64,000 nucleotides of DNA, taken from Chitinophaga sp. sic0106 (GTDB lineage Bacteria > Bacteroidota > Bacteroidia > Chitinophagales > Chitinophagaceae). The position numbers and the translations under genes are program-made. The notes under the pieces were generated by a model, which worked only from the letters and a program-made list of their open reading frames with translations, was not told where the DNA came from and made no database searches. This document shows positions 50,852-59,688 of the stretch, piece by piece; position 1 is the stretch's first letter; each line of letters starts with the position of its first letter. The stretch lies in NCBI RefSeq assembly GCF_019219075.1, contig NZ_JAHUWJ010000004.1, positions 186,001-250,000 on the forward strand. Reading direction: 5' to 3'.

Positions 50852-51508
50852 ATGTATCTTAGTAATCATCGCATTTTTGCCGGTATAGCACTGGCCATTG
50901 TTATCCTCGCCAGCAGTTGTGGAACCACCGTACACATGACAGGCACCTGGAAAGCGCAGCAGGCACCCACACAAGGCTATCACAAAATTCTGGTCGCCAG
51001 CCTGTCGTCTAACCTCGGCGCAAAACAAACCATTGAAACAGACTTAACAGCAGCATTGCAGAAAAAAGGTATCGACGCAGGCAAAAGTCTGGATATGTTC
51101 CCGCCCAACTTCGACCCTAAAAATGAAGTATCCAGAGAAGAAATGGCGAAAAAAATTCTTGCTGCCGGTTACACGGCTGTACTCACCACCTCATTGGTGA
51201 ATAAGGAGTCGGATACCCGCTATGTGCCTGGCACGCCTTATGCGTCTTATCCGGCCTATGGCTGGTACGGCAGCTTCTGGGGATATTATGGTTATATGTA
51301 TGGCTCGGTATACAGCCCGGGTTATTACACCACGGATAAAACCTATTTCCTCGAATCAAACTTGTATGATTTATCTAAAGAGGGTGTATTGATTTGGTCC
51401 GGACAGTCGGAAACGGTTAATCCAAACAGCCTCGCTTCCTTTGGCAAAGCATTCTCCAAAACATTGACAGATGCAATGCAGAATGCAGGCTTATTAGATC
51501 AACACTAG
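50852..51508 (+). CDS. Lipoprotein of unknown function with a Tyr/Gly-rich stretch
   Basis: A 218-residue lipoprotein with signal ending LASSCGTT. The first part looks like an alpha/beta domain (YHKILVASLSSNLGAKQTIE, LTAALQKKGIDAGKSLD, GYTAVLTTSLVN), similar to DUF4136-type lipoproteins. It is broken by a Tyr/Gly/Ser-rich stretch (YPAYGWYGSFWGYYGYMYGS) that is probably a flexible surface loop. It ends with a helix-rich tail. The function is unknown. A strong terminator follows. Confidence 0.8.
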   Translation: MYLSNHRIFAGIALAIVILASSCGTTVHMTGTWKAQQAPTQGYHKILVASLSSNLGAKQTIETDLTAALQKKGIDAGKSLDMFPPNFDPKNEVSREEMAKKILAAGYTAVLTTSLVNKESDTRYVPGTPYASYPAYGWYGSFWGYYGYMYGSVYSPGYYTTDKTYFLESNLYDLSKEGVLIWSGQSETVNPNSLASFGKAFSKTLTDAMQNAGLLDQH

Positions 51509-51523
51509 CATTCATACCCTAAA

Positions 51524-51576
51524 AAAATAAGAGGCTGACAAAAAAGCAATGCTTTTGTCAGCCTCTCTTATTTTGC
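51524..51576 (+). terminator. Terminator after the lipoprotein gene
   Basis: GAGGCTGACAAAA (51531-51543) pairs with TTTTGTCAGCCTC (51553-51565), flanked by A-rich sequence on the left and TCTTATTTT on the right. It separates the lipoprotein gene from the DUF3820 gene. Confidence 0.88.
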
Positions 51577-51610
51577 AGGAACTTTCCTTTCTTTGCAAAA
51601 AACTCAGCAG

Positions 51611-51838
51611 ATGGAATTAGCTCAGCCGAATCCGGAATTATTACAGCAATTAGTCACCATGCGTATGCCTTTTGGTAAGTATAAAGACACCATTTTGTGC
51701 GACCTGCCGGTAAGCTACCTGGAATGGTTTCAACGAAAAGGCTTTCCTCCCGGAAAAATGGGTATGCTGCTGGAAACCTTGCTGGTGATCAAAATGAACG
51801 GTTTGATGTACCTGCTGGACCCACTCAGAAAACGATAA
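51611..51838 (+). CDS. DUF3820-family small protein
   Basis: A 75-residue protein when started at ATG 51611 (MELAQPNP); an in-frame TTG at 51593 is less likely. The DUF3820 motif MPFGKYKDTILCDLPVSYLE is complete, followed by WFQRKGFPPGKMG. The family is sometimes called a quorum-sensing-regulated virulence factor but its molecular role is unknown; the FGKYKG-like motif also occurs next to exonucleases. Its stop codon touches that of the convergent bactofilin gene with no spacer. Confidence 0.9.
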   Translation: MELAQPNPELLQQLVTMRMPFGKYKDTILCDLPVSYLEWFQRKGFPPGKMGMLLETLLVIKMNGLMYLLDPLRKR

Positions 51839-52312
51839 CTAAAACCAGGAGGTAGGTTGATCTTCCTCCGGTACCACCACCGCTTTTTCTATGGGCTTTG
51901 TCTCCACCGGAACATCAGGCAGCAGTGCCTGAACAGGTTTCCCCAGTTCCTGCACTGCCAGTTTATCTTTTCGGGTTACGCCGCCAATATGGGCGCCTAC
52001 CTCTACTTCCAGACTAAATGCATTAACGTCTCCTTTCACATGGGCAGCACTTAACACCTGCGCCTTGTCAGAAACGTAAACGTTGCCATACACCTTTCCA
52101 TTCAATATCAGCTCTGCAGCAAATACGTGTCCCTTGATACGGGCGGTTTCACTGATGATGAGTTTACCGGTGGTTTTTACATCACCTTCCACTGTCCCGT
52201 CAATGCGTCCCGGAACAGCAGCGTCTATGCTGCCGCTTACAGTCACAGATACCGGGATCTGCAAACCTTCCGGCGTAGTCAGGTTACGGAATAAATGTCG
52301 GACGTTTATCAT
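51839..52312 (-). CDS. Bactofilin-family cytoskeletal protein
   Basis: A 157-residue protein with the DUF583 bactofilin core (about 25-120). Its regular beta-helix repeats are seen as VSGSIDAAVPGRIDGTVEGD, then GKLIISETARIKGHV, GKVYGNVYVSDKAQV and HVKGDVNAFSLEVEVGAHIG. Bactofilins form filaments without nucleotide and set cell shape or position proteins. The N- and C-terminal tails are short and probably disordered. It is 9 bp downstream of the actin-like gene and clearly in one operon with it, so the two are likely to act together. The stop touches the convergent DUF3820 stop. Confidence 0.92.
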   Translation of the reverse strand: MINVRHLFRNLTTPEGLQIPVSVTVSGSIDAAVPGRIDGTVEGDVKTTGKLIISETARIKGHVFAAELILNGKVYGNVYVSDKAQVLSAAHVKGDVNAFSLEVEVGAHIGGVTRKDKLAVQELGKPVQALLPDVPVETKPIEKAVVVPEEDQPTSWF

Positions 52313-52321
52313 TCAATCAAT

Positions 52322-53476
52322 TTAGAGTTTTATAGTGATGTCTTTTTCTTTGGCCGGGATAGTGCTGGCCTGGGCAGCGGGTGCGGCCGGGGCAGGCGTT
52401 GCTTCGGTAGTGCCAGGAATCGGTGGAGGCGTAGTGCTCACCGGTTTATCCTGCTCAAAATAACTGATCACGGAAGTGGCATTACCCAGATCCAGTCCCA
52501 CGCTACGTTGCGCCTTGTTGTCGGAAATACGCAGGGAGTTGTACAGGTAACCAATACTGATCAGTTTTTCAGGCTCTGGTGCTACTTCTACAGGAATGAA
52601 ATCCTTGAATTCCTCTATAAAAGCGTCGGTCAGTTCTTTGTAGTGTGCGCCACCACCCATCAGGTAGATTTTTTCACAATTCTCAAAATCCAGATCGGTG
52701 AAGTATTTACGCATGAGAGGAGAAACCACTTCTTTGTAGTACTGCAGTAATACTGCCTTTCTCATTTCTTTCAGGTCAATACGTTTGCGGTTGGTGAAGA
52801 TAGAACCCTTCATAAACGCATCGTCCACCTGGTGCTCATTTTTCATTTCCAGATAGTGCTTCTGGTTCAGTTCCCTGGTGAGGTTACCAATCGCATAACG
52901 GATACCATGGGAGCTGAAGCAGGTACGATGGATCAAACCATCGCCGGTAGCCATACCACCTTCAATGGTACCAAAACCAAAACTCACCGCAATGAAGTTA
53001 TCAAGGTTTGGCTCGTTGACCGTTTTCTTTAAACCGATAATACCAGCTACGATTTCAGGAATTACTTCATAACGTTCAATATCAAACATGCCTTTCTTGA
53101 AAGAACCCTTGTTGTTGTACGTCTGGGTATCATAGTCGATCAGGAAATGTCTTTTGCTCAGGAACTGCTCTGCGGCTGCTTTGTAGATATTGTATGTAGA
53201 GAAAGGGAAACCCATGGTAATCGACAGCGGTTGCTGTACTTTATCAATGGTATTCAGCATGGCGGCTTTGAAAAGTATCTCATAGTCTTCTTCCTGCGGA
53301 GAGGCATTGGTCACCCTACCCGGATTGATACCCCCTCTTTTCGCCAGGTTCCCTACCAGGTACCAGGTGTCATCTTTCTTTATTTTTAATCCGTTCAGTA
53401 AATCTTTACTGGAGTTTTCGGTGTTCCCAAAGGCGGTCTCAAACACACTGGGGAAGCTGGTTGTAGATACTTTCAT
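52322..53476 (-). CDS. Actin-like ATPase with apparently permuted domain order (ParM/Ta0583-like)
   Basis: A 384-residue actin/Hsp70-superfamily protein. In order it shows an ALP_N-like start (FPSVFETAF at 8-16, TWYLVGNLA at 37-45), a phosphate-2 region at 161-175 (FIAVSFGFGTIEGGM, where Ser and Glu replace the usual Asp residues), the adenosine motif YLMGGGAH at 271-278, and only then a phosphate-1 motif VGLDLGNATSVISYFE at 326-341. In ParM, Ta0583 and actin the phosphate-1 hairpin is at the extreme N-terminus. A Pro/Ala/Thr-rich tail (345-375) ends in KEKDITIKL. The upstream minus-strand sequence does not hold a second phosphate-1 copy in frame. It forms an operon with bactofilin. Filament formation and ATPase activity are inferred, and the phosphate-2 changes may weaken hydrolysis. 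Confidence 0.8.
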   Translation of the reverse strand: MKVSTTSFPSVFETAFGNTENSSKDLLNGLKIKKDDTWYLVGNLAKRGGINPGRVTNASPQEEDYEILFKAAMLNTIDKVQQPLSITMGFPFSTYNIYKAAAEQFLSKRHFLIDYDTQTYNNKGSFKKGMFDIERYEVIPEIVAGIIGLKKTVNEPNLDNFIAVSFGFGTIEGGMATGDGLIHRTCFSSHGIRYAIGNLTRELNQKHYLEMKNEHQVDDAFMKGSIFTNRKRIDLKEMRKAVLLQYYKEVVSPLMRKYFTDLDFENCEKIYLMGGGAHYKELTDAFIEEFKDFIPVEVAPEPEKLISIGYLYNSLRISDNKAQRSVGLDLGNATSVISYFEQDKPVSTTPPPIPGTTEATPAPAAPAAQASTIPAKEKDITIKL

Positions 53477-53688
53477 AGTTGTTGTGATAATAACGAAACA
53501 GAGATTAATTCTTTTTTATAATCAGGACAATAGGGGATGGCATTCAATGAATTTGGGCTAAATTTAGTACAGGGTTTTATATTTTCAAAATCCCCGGAGC
53601 CGTTAATGATAATAATAACACAAAAGATATCGTTAATGGTTATACGTCCTTCCCCCTTACCCATGTTCACCCTTTAGTATAACGGTGC

Positions 53689-54039
53689 ATGAAACTGACT
53701 TTCATTCTTTTATCGGTAATAGGGGCCATCGCCTGCAATAATTCACGTCGCGTTTATTCTGCACCCGCCATTGGCGCGGAAGCTGAGTTCGACAAAGGCC
53801 TGCGGCCCGAAAAGCGCCCCCAATATCTCTTTGACAAAAAGACCATGAAGGATATGCAGAAATCAGGATCGGTCAGCGACTACAACCGCAGGCAGAACAC
53901 CCGGCCCACCGCCCCCGTGAAAGGAGCTGGTACCGTAGCGGATACTTCTAAACTACCTGCCGACAGCACCCGGCCATCTCCCCAAACCGACAGCCTGGCC
54001 CTGCCAGCTGATACCAGTCACCAGCCATTACCACTTTAA
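53689..54039 (+). CDS. Small Pro-rich lipoprotein
   Basis: A 116-residue lipoprotein: MKLTFILLSVIGAIAC gives a signal with Cys16. The rest is low in order-promoting residues and rich in Asp, Pro, Thr and Ser (TARPTAP-like, LPADSTRPSPQTDSLALP), so it is probably a disordered periplasmic or surface tether. No family recognised. It is divergent from the actin-like gene by 212 bp and lies 48 bp before the M1 peptidase start, so it may be cotranscribed with that. Confidence 0.7.
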   Translation: MKLTFILLSVIGAIACNNSRRVYSAPAIGAEAEFDKGLRPEKRPQYLFDKKTMKDMQKSGSVSDYNRRQNTRPTAPVKGAGTVADTSKLPADSTRPSPQTDSLALPADTSHQPLPL

Positions 54040-54087
54040 TCACTACTTTTGGGCGCAGGAATACGCATAAAATCCTGCTACTCAGAT

Positions 54088-55944
54088 ATGATTAAAGTGA
54101 AGCTGCAAGTTTTACTCCTGCTCAGTATCGCCACCATGGCCACGGCGCAGCAACTCTATATGCCGCTGAACATCCAGCGGGCCTATGAAAAAGGTACCCG
54201 CCATATGTCCGGCCTCCCCGGTGCCAACTACTGGCAAAACCACGCTGCTTACGATATACAGGTAGCCTTCAATCCGCAAACGCGACTGCTGGCAGGATCG
54301 GAGTCGATCTATTATACCAACCGCAGCCCGGACACACTCCGTGAAATAAACCTGAAAATACTGGCGAACCTCTACCAGAAAGGTAACGTTCGTGCTATGA
54401 TCATTGACAGAGAAGATGAACACGACGGGGTAGCCATTACCAACCTGCGCGCCAATGGTACCGCCATTCCCGTACCCGCTGCCACCGGCACCAATATGAT
54501 GGTGAAAATACCGGCACTGGCACCTGGCGGCAGCATGCAACTGCAAATGGAGTTCTCCTACACCCTGAACAAAAACTCCCATATCCGTACCGGCGCCATC
54601 GACGACGGTGCCTTCTTTATCGCTTACTTCTTTCCCCGTATAGCCGTATACGATGATATAAACGGATGGGACAGAATTCCCTACACAGGAGCCATGGAAT
54701 TTTATAACGACTTCTCCGATTTTCGTGTGTCCATTACCGTACCCGGCGACTACCAAACATGGGCTACGGGGGACCTGGTCAACGCCGGCGATATTTATCA
54801 GCCCAAATTCCTGGAACGTATCGCGGCCGCAGAGCAGCACAACGATATCATCTACATTATTGATTCTACAGACCTTAAACAAGGAAACCTCACAAAAAAT
54901 AAAACGGCCAATACCTGGCAATTCCAGGCGCAACATGTTACAGACTTCGCCTTCGCCATCAGTAATCATTACCTGTGGCAGGCCGCCAGCGTGGAGGTAG
55001 ACCCGCGCACCAAAAGGAGAACCAGGGTAGACGCCGTGTTTAATCCGGAGCATGCCGACTACTTTGAGGTAGCCCACTTTACCCGCGCCACCGTTGAAAA
55101 AATGAGTTATAACTTCCCGCGCTGGCCCTTCCCGTACAGCCACGAAACGGTGTTCGACGGCCTGGATCAGATGGAATACCCCATGATGGTAAACGATAAC
55201 CCGGCGCCTAATCGCAAATACAGTATTGAGCTAACGGACCACGAAGTGTTTCATACCATGTTCCCCTTCTATATGGGTACCAACGAAACACTCTACTCCT
55301 GGATGGATGAAGGCTGGGCCACCATAGGCGAGTGGCTGTTGTCGCCCATGATCGACAGCTCCCTGGTAGATGATTATGGTATGGAACCTTACAATAAAAT
55401 TGCCGGCAAGTTTCAGGACCTGCCGATTATGTCGCCCTCCAATCAGCTGACAGATGCCTACATGACCAATAGCTATCCCAAACCGGCTCTGGGCTACCTG
55501 TATGTAAAGGACCTGCTGGGCGACAGCCTGTTCCTCAAAGCCCTGCATCATTACATCCGCACCTGGAGCGGGAAACATCCGCAGCCATATGATTTCTTTT
55601 ATTGCATGAATATGGGTGCCGGCCGTAACCTGGACTGGTTCTGGAAAAGCTGGTTTTTCGATAATGGCTATCCGGACCTGGCCCTGGCGCCATTTCGGGT
55701 ATTAAATGGGAAGTATGAGATCGTAGTGAAGCGGATCGGTAGTAAACCAGTTCCGGTGGATCTTACGCTGACCTTCGAGGATGGCAGCACGCAGAAGCTG
55801 CACCGTGCAATTGACTGCTGGGAGCAAGGACAAGAGGCAGTGGCTTTCCAGGTGCCGAAAAATAAACGGCTGAAAAAAGTAGTATTGGGAAGTACCTGGG
55901 TGGCCGATATTCATCCAGAGGATAATGTGGTGGAACTAAAGTAA
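54088..55944 (+). CDS. M1-family metallopeptidase
   Basis: A 618-residue exported zinc aminopeptidase-like protein; the start is put at ATG 54088 (MIKVKLQVLLLL), which gives a clean signal peptide ending TMATAQ. The N-terminal beta-domain (about 40-240) is followed by a thermolysin-like domain with GLDQMEYPMMV in the place of the GAMEN motif and the zinc site HEVFH (385-389) with the third ligand Glu408 in WMDEGWA. All catalytic residues are present. The terminal domain is short. It probably trims peptides in the periplasm. It is convergent with the DUF4249 gene (4 bp gap). Confidence 0.92.
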   Translation: MIKVKLQVLLLLSIATMATAQQLYMPLNIQRAYEKGTRHMSGLPGANYWQNHAAYDIQVAFNPQTRLLAGSESIYYTNRSPDTLREINLKILANLYQKGNVRAMIIDREDEHDGVAITNLRANGTAIPVPAATGTNMMVKIPALAPGGSMQLQMEFSYTLNKNSHIRTGAIDDGAFFIAYFFPRIAVYDDINGWDRIPYTGAMEFYNDFSDFRVSITVPGDYQTWATGDLVNAGDIYQPKFLERIAAAEQHNDIIYIIDSTDLKQGNLTKNKTANTWQFQAQHVTDFAFAISNHYLWQAASVEVDPRTKRRTRVDAVFNPEHADYFEVAHFTRATVEKMSYNFPRWPFPYSHETVFDGLDQMEYPMMVNDNPAPNRKYSIELTDHEVFHTMFPFYMGTNETLYSWMDEGWATIGEWLLSPMIDSSLVDDYGMEPYNKIAGKFQDLPIMSPSNQLTDAYMTNSYPKPALGYLYVKDLLGDSLFLKALHHYIRTWSGKHPQPYDFFYCMNMGAGRNLDWFWKSWFFDNGYPDLALAPFRVLNGKYEIVVKRIGSKPVPVDLTLTFEDGSTQKLHRAIDCWEQGQEAVAFQVPKNKRLKKVVLGSTWVADIHPEDNVVELK

Positions 55945-55948
55945 TGGG

Positions 55949-56977
55949 CTACAGGTCATCGTAATACAATTTGTACACTACCTGGTTGTTACCTCCTACA
56001 ATACCGAGGCCGCCCACTGTATTATTACGCAGCTGCACGGCCTGTATCAGGCTGTTTAACCCCGGATTACGTTTTACTTTTTCGTAGGTAAGCAGGAAGT
56101 CGTAGTACTCTTTAGTCACCGACTTAATATATACCAACACCCTGCCTTTGGGCGCAATGGCTTCAATCTGGTTGGAGCTAAGTGCCGTGGCGTTGATATA
56201 CAGATTAGTGGTAAGTGGTTTACCCTGCTGATTGAAAAGAATGCTGTTATAGTTTTCGTTTAGTCCGCCAATCTGGTTGTTATCAGCATTTTCATCCTGC
56301 GTATAGCAGGGAATGCGCAGGTAGTCGTTGAGGAAGGTAGTATCCTTGCTGATCACCACACCGGGCTGGCCTTTTACCGACTCGTACAAATCTTCGTTGG
56401 CAGCAATGTTATAACGTACACCATTATACGTAAAGAAAGAATCCACTAATGCCGATTGCTTCAGCGCTTCCATAACGATATAGGTCCGGACCCCTGGTTG
56501 CCCGAAAACGGTCAGGTTAAAACGTAGTACCGGCCGGCCATTGAGCGTGGTACGCAGCGTGTCGGTGAGCTCCACTCTGCAGTTGCCTGGAATGCCGGCA
56601 CTGGCAGTTACGGGTTTCATATCTGGCACCTCCACTTTTACGCGGTAGGTTTTGAGCGATTGTAATTTTGTTTTGCCGCTATACACACTCATGCGATCGC
56701 CGGGGTCGGGCACGTTACTGAGTGTTTCAATTAAAGTGCCATCCTGGTTCAGCAGCTGTACATTTGCGTTAGGCACCAGTTCAAATCCGTTATCTACACC
56801 GGTGGTCACGAGCTTGCTTTTGCCGATCCGTAACTGTGGCATCTCTCCGGCTGTTAATTCACTGTATACTACCACACGTGGCTGACCGTTGCCGGGAGGC
56901 ACGGGTAACTCGGTTTCACATCCGGCGAGCAGTAAAGCTATAATTGCAGTGTATTTTATCAATCGCATCATGATCAT
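55949..56977 (-). CDS. DUF4249-family lipoprotein
   Basis: A 342-residue lipoprotein with signal ending LLLAGCETE. DUF4249 marks are VVVYSELTAGEMPQLRIGKS near the start, SLKTYRVKVEVPDMKPVTA and a C-terminal NNTVGGLGIVGGNNQVVY. Members usually sit downstream of STN-type TonB receptors in Bacteroidota and are thought to be their surface partner. Here its ATG overlaps the receptor's stop by one base (TGATG), so the pair is translated together. The ligand is unknown. Confidence 0.92.
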   Translation of the reverse strand: MIMMRLIKYTAIIALLLAGCETELPVPPGNGQPRVVVYSELTAGEMPQLRIGKSKLVTTGVDNGFELVPNANVQLLNQDGTLIETLSNVPDPGDRMSVYSGKTKLQSLKTYRVKVEVPDMKPVTASAGIPGNCRVELTDTLRTTLNGRPVLRFNLTVFGQPGVRTYIVMEALKQSALVDSFFTYNGVRYNIAANEDLYESVKGQPGVVISKDTTFLNDYLRIPCYTQDENADNNQIGGLNENYNSILFNQQGKPLTTNLYINATALSSNQIEAIAPKGRVLVYIKSVTKEYYDFLLTYEKVKRNPGLNSLIQAVQLRNNTVGGLGIVGGNNQVVYKLYYDDL

Positions 56978-59688
56978 CAGAATTTAAAGGTGTAACTCAG
57001 ATACGGCAATGTTCTGAAGATACTGTACTGGTATAACTGTAACGGATATACGGCGTCAAAATTGAAATAGGAAAACTGATCGAAGCTCACAATAAAGGGA
57101 TTGCTCCGGTTGTAGATATTATAAACGCCGGCATTGATGGTATGCCTAAATTTTGTTTTGGTACCCAGCTGCACGGTGGTGCCAAGGTCCAGGTGGTGTA
57201 CGGGCCGCAGTCTGTATTTATTCAACCCGGTGAAAAAAGGCAGGTAATTCACCTGGTAGGTAGAGAATGGAGAGTAGCGTTCGTCCAGGTATCCGTTAAT
57301 ATTTTTGGCCCAGTCAAGATCGGGGAATATTTGTTGTGGCATCGTAAACGGAGCACCGCTGGCAAACTTCCAGGTAGCGCTTACTGACCATACCGGGGAG
57401 AGCTGGTATTTAAGGGCCATAGACAGGTTGTGCCTGCGGTCTTCCTTGTAAGGATAACGTCTGCCGCCATTCACCCTGTCAAACTGCCGCCAGGCCCAGG
57501 ATAGCGTGTATGCAAAGATTCCGGTAAATCTTCCTTTGGTTTTTTCCAGGAGAAATTCAGCCCCGTAATTATAACCTTTCCCGGCAATCACTTTCTTCTC
57601 CCAGAGATCAGAATTATCGAAAATATTGAGGACGGTGTTGGTGGTCACGATATCACTGAGTAGCTTGTAATAGCCGTCGATACTGAGGCGCCAGTCGTTT
57701 TGCCATTTCTTTTCATATGCCAGGCTATAGGAATAGGAACGCTCCGGCTTTATTACATCTGTGCTTGGTACCCATAAGTCTGTAGGAAGATTGATCACCG
57801 GCGTGGAGAGCTGGTGAATAAACTGCGCCATGGCGGCGTAAGACGCCTCCAGGTACTGATCCCTGGAAAACTTCCAGCGAATCAGCATCCTCGGTTGAGT
57901 AGAGGTATAAACGGAACCCTTTTGCACCAGCGAACCGAAATGCAGGCCCGGCCTAATGATGAGGTGTTCGTCGAATAATGAAATCTGATCCTCTGCATAG
58001 AGGTTTATTTCCGACATATAGTATTTCGGAGCGTCTCTTTTTACTGCTTCCCCTGCGGAGATGTTAGTGCGGTAGGAGGTAGGTGCGAAGTTGTGATACG
58101 TATAGCCACCGCCGAAAGATAGCTTATGGGTATTATTGAGCGTGTATTCGGTTTCGTTGTTAATGGCGATATCGCGTACCCTGGACACGCCCACCCCTTT
58201 TACAAACAGCGAGTCGGAAAAGCTCAGCGGGATCAGGGAGTTCTGCGAAAAGGTATTATGAAACCTGCTGTAGGTAAGCGTGGTATTGGTAAACAGCCGT
58301 GGATTTACTACGCTGGTCCATTTCAATGCGGCGGTAACATTACTCCAGGCGAAATTGTAATCGTCGAACAGGAGGATCACCGGATTATCGCTGGCGATAT
58401 TCATGCGGTCCTGCCCTTTGTAAAAGCTAAAATACAGGCGGTTTTTTTCGTTGAGGATGTGGTTTACTTTTCCGTTAATATCATAGAGGTAATATTTACC
58501 GTAGTCGCGCAGGAAGTTTTTACCGTAGAGCACATCCACCAGGGAGCGTCGCAGGGAGAGCGACATCGACGTCCGGTCTTTGATAATAGGACCTTCCAGC
58601 AGGGCGCTGCCCGACACAGGGCTCACAGTGGCCTTTCCGTGCCACTCTTTCATGTCACCATCCTTGGTGCGTATATCCACTACGGATGATAGTCTGCCAG
58701 CGTATCTGGCGGGAAACGCATCTTTATAGAGCGATACATCTTTTACGGCGTCGCCGTTAAAAATGGAGAATAGTCCGAATAGGTGACCGGTATGATAGAT
58801 GGGCACGCCATCGAGCAGGTACAGGTTTTGGTCGGCCCCGCCGCCACGTATCAATAAGTTGCTGCTGCTTTCCAGGGAGCTGCCAGCGCCGGGATAGAAC
58901 TGCAGTGATTTCAGTACATCTTTTTCTCCCAGCAGTGCAGGGTAACTGTTGAGATACGATACCGGCATGTTGATATAGCCACCGTGCAGCAGCACTGTAT
59001 CACCGGCGCTGGCGTTGATCACTACCGGCTGGAGACTGTGACGCACGCCCATGTAAATATCGAGCTGCCCATCGTCCGGCGGTGGTAGTGGTTGCAGTAC
59101 CGTTTCATAGGCCACATGTGAAAACACGATCTGGCTGCAGGTATCGGGTACCTGGAGTGTATAAAAACCATAGGCGTTGCTGATAGTTCCTTTACGGGTA
59201 ACGGGATCGTATATGGAGGCGCCGATGATGGCTTCATCGCTGTTCTTTTCTTTTACAAAACCGCTGATGGTATAATATTGGGTACCGGAAATATCGCGTA
59301 GCAGGAATATTTTTCCATTGACGGAAGCAATTTCAATACCTGTTCCCTGGAAAATGGTGTTAAGCACTTCACCCGTGGTGGTTTCGGTGCCGGTGAGCTG
59401 TACTTTCCTGTTAAGGTGAATGAAGTTGGAACTGTAGGAAACGGGTATGCCGGTTTGCTGGGTGATCTCCTGGATATAATGCAGTACGGTGCCTTGTTGC
59501 CTGGCGGGTTTAAAATGCCGGGCCAGGATGCTGTCTGCCTGCTGCGCGCTTAAAGGCAGCCAATGCAGCAGCATCAGGAGCAATAAAGTTGTATAAGAGA
59601 GGGGCCTTAATTTGTTGTTACCTGCGGCTGATGACAATCGTGTCGCCTTCCTGCCTGTAGCTGAAGCCCAGCAATAGTTGTAGTTCAT
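56977..59688 (-). CDS. STN-domain TonB-dependent receptor (FecA-like signalling transducer)
   Basis: A receptor of about 903 residues. An STN signalling domain (TGIPVSYSSNFIHLNRKVQL, then EVLNTIFQGTGIEI) is followed by a CarboxypepD_reg-like domain (TISGFVKEKNSDEAIIGASI), the plug (LIRGGGADQNLYLLDGVPIY) and the barrel ending YTFKF. The start is uncertain: the frame is open up to 59769, but the signal peptide is near YTTLLLLMLLHWLPLSAQ, so I use ATG 59688 (MNYNYCW), which overlaps FecR by about 70 bp. Ligand binding would signal through the STN domain to FecR and the sigma factor. The partner lipoprotein is DUF4249. Confidence 0.9.
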   Translation of the reverse strand: MNYNYCWASATGRKATRLSSAAGNNKLRPLSYTTLLLLMLLHWLPLSAQQADSILARHFKPARQQGTVLHYIQEITQQTGIPVSYSSNFIHLNRKVQLTGTETTTGEVLNTIFQGTGIEIASVNGKIFLLRDISGTQYYTISGFVKEKNSDEAIIGASIYDPVTRKGTISNAYGFYTLQVPDTCSQIVFSHVAYETVLQPLPPPDDGQLDIYMGVRHSLQPVVINASAGDTVLLHGGYINMPVSYLNSYPALLGEKDVLKSLQFYPGAGSSLESSSNLLIRGGGADQNLYLLDGVPIYHTGHLFGLFSIFNGDAVKDVSLYKDAFPARYAGRLSSVVDIRTKDGDMKEWHGKATVSPVSGSALLEGPIIKDRTSMSLSLRRSLVDVLYGKNFLRDYGKYYLYDINGKVNHILNEKNRLYFSFYKGQDRMNIASDNPVILLFDDYNFAWSNVTAALKWTSVVNPRLFTNTTLTYSRFHNTFSQNSLIPLSFSDSLFVKGVGVSRVRDIAINNETEYTLNNTHKLSFGGGYTYHNFAPTSYRTNISAGEAVKRDAPKYYMSEINLYAEDQISLFDEHLIIRPGLHFGSLVQKGSVYTSTQPRMLIRWKFSRDQYLEASYAAMAQFIHQLSTPVINLPTDLWVPSTDVIKPERSYSYSLAYEKKWQNDWRLSIDGYYKLLSDIVTTNTVLNIFDNSDLWEKKVIAGKGYNYGAEFLLEKTKGRFTGIFAYTLSWAWRQFDRVNGGRRYPYKEDRRHNLSMALKYQLSPVWSVSATWKFASGAPFTMPQQIFPDLDWAKNINGYLDERYSPFSTYQVNYLPFFTGLNKYRLRPVHHLDLGTTVQLGTKTKFRHTINAGVYNIYNRSNPFIVSFDQFSYFNFDAVYPLQLYQYSIFRTLPYLSYTFKF

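Noticed and set aside
54112..55143. Minus-strand frame of 343 codons inside the M1 peptidase gene
   Set aside because: Antisense to a gene with an intact zinc site; composition (Gly/Val/His-rich) is that of a shadow frame.
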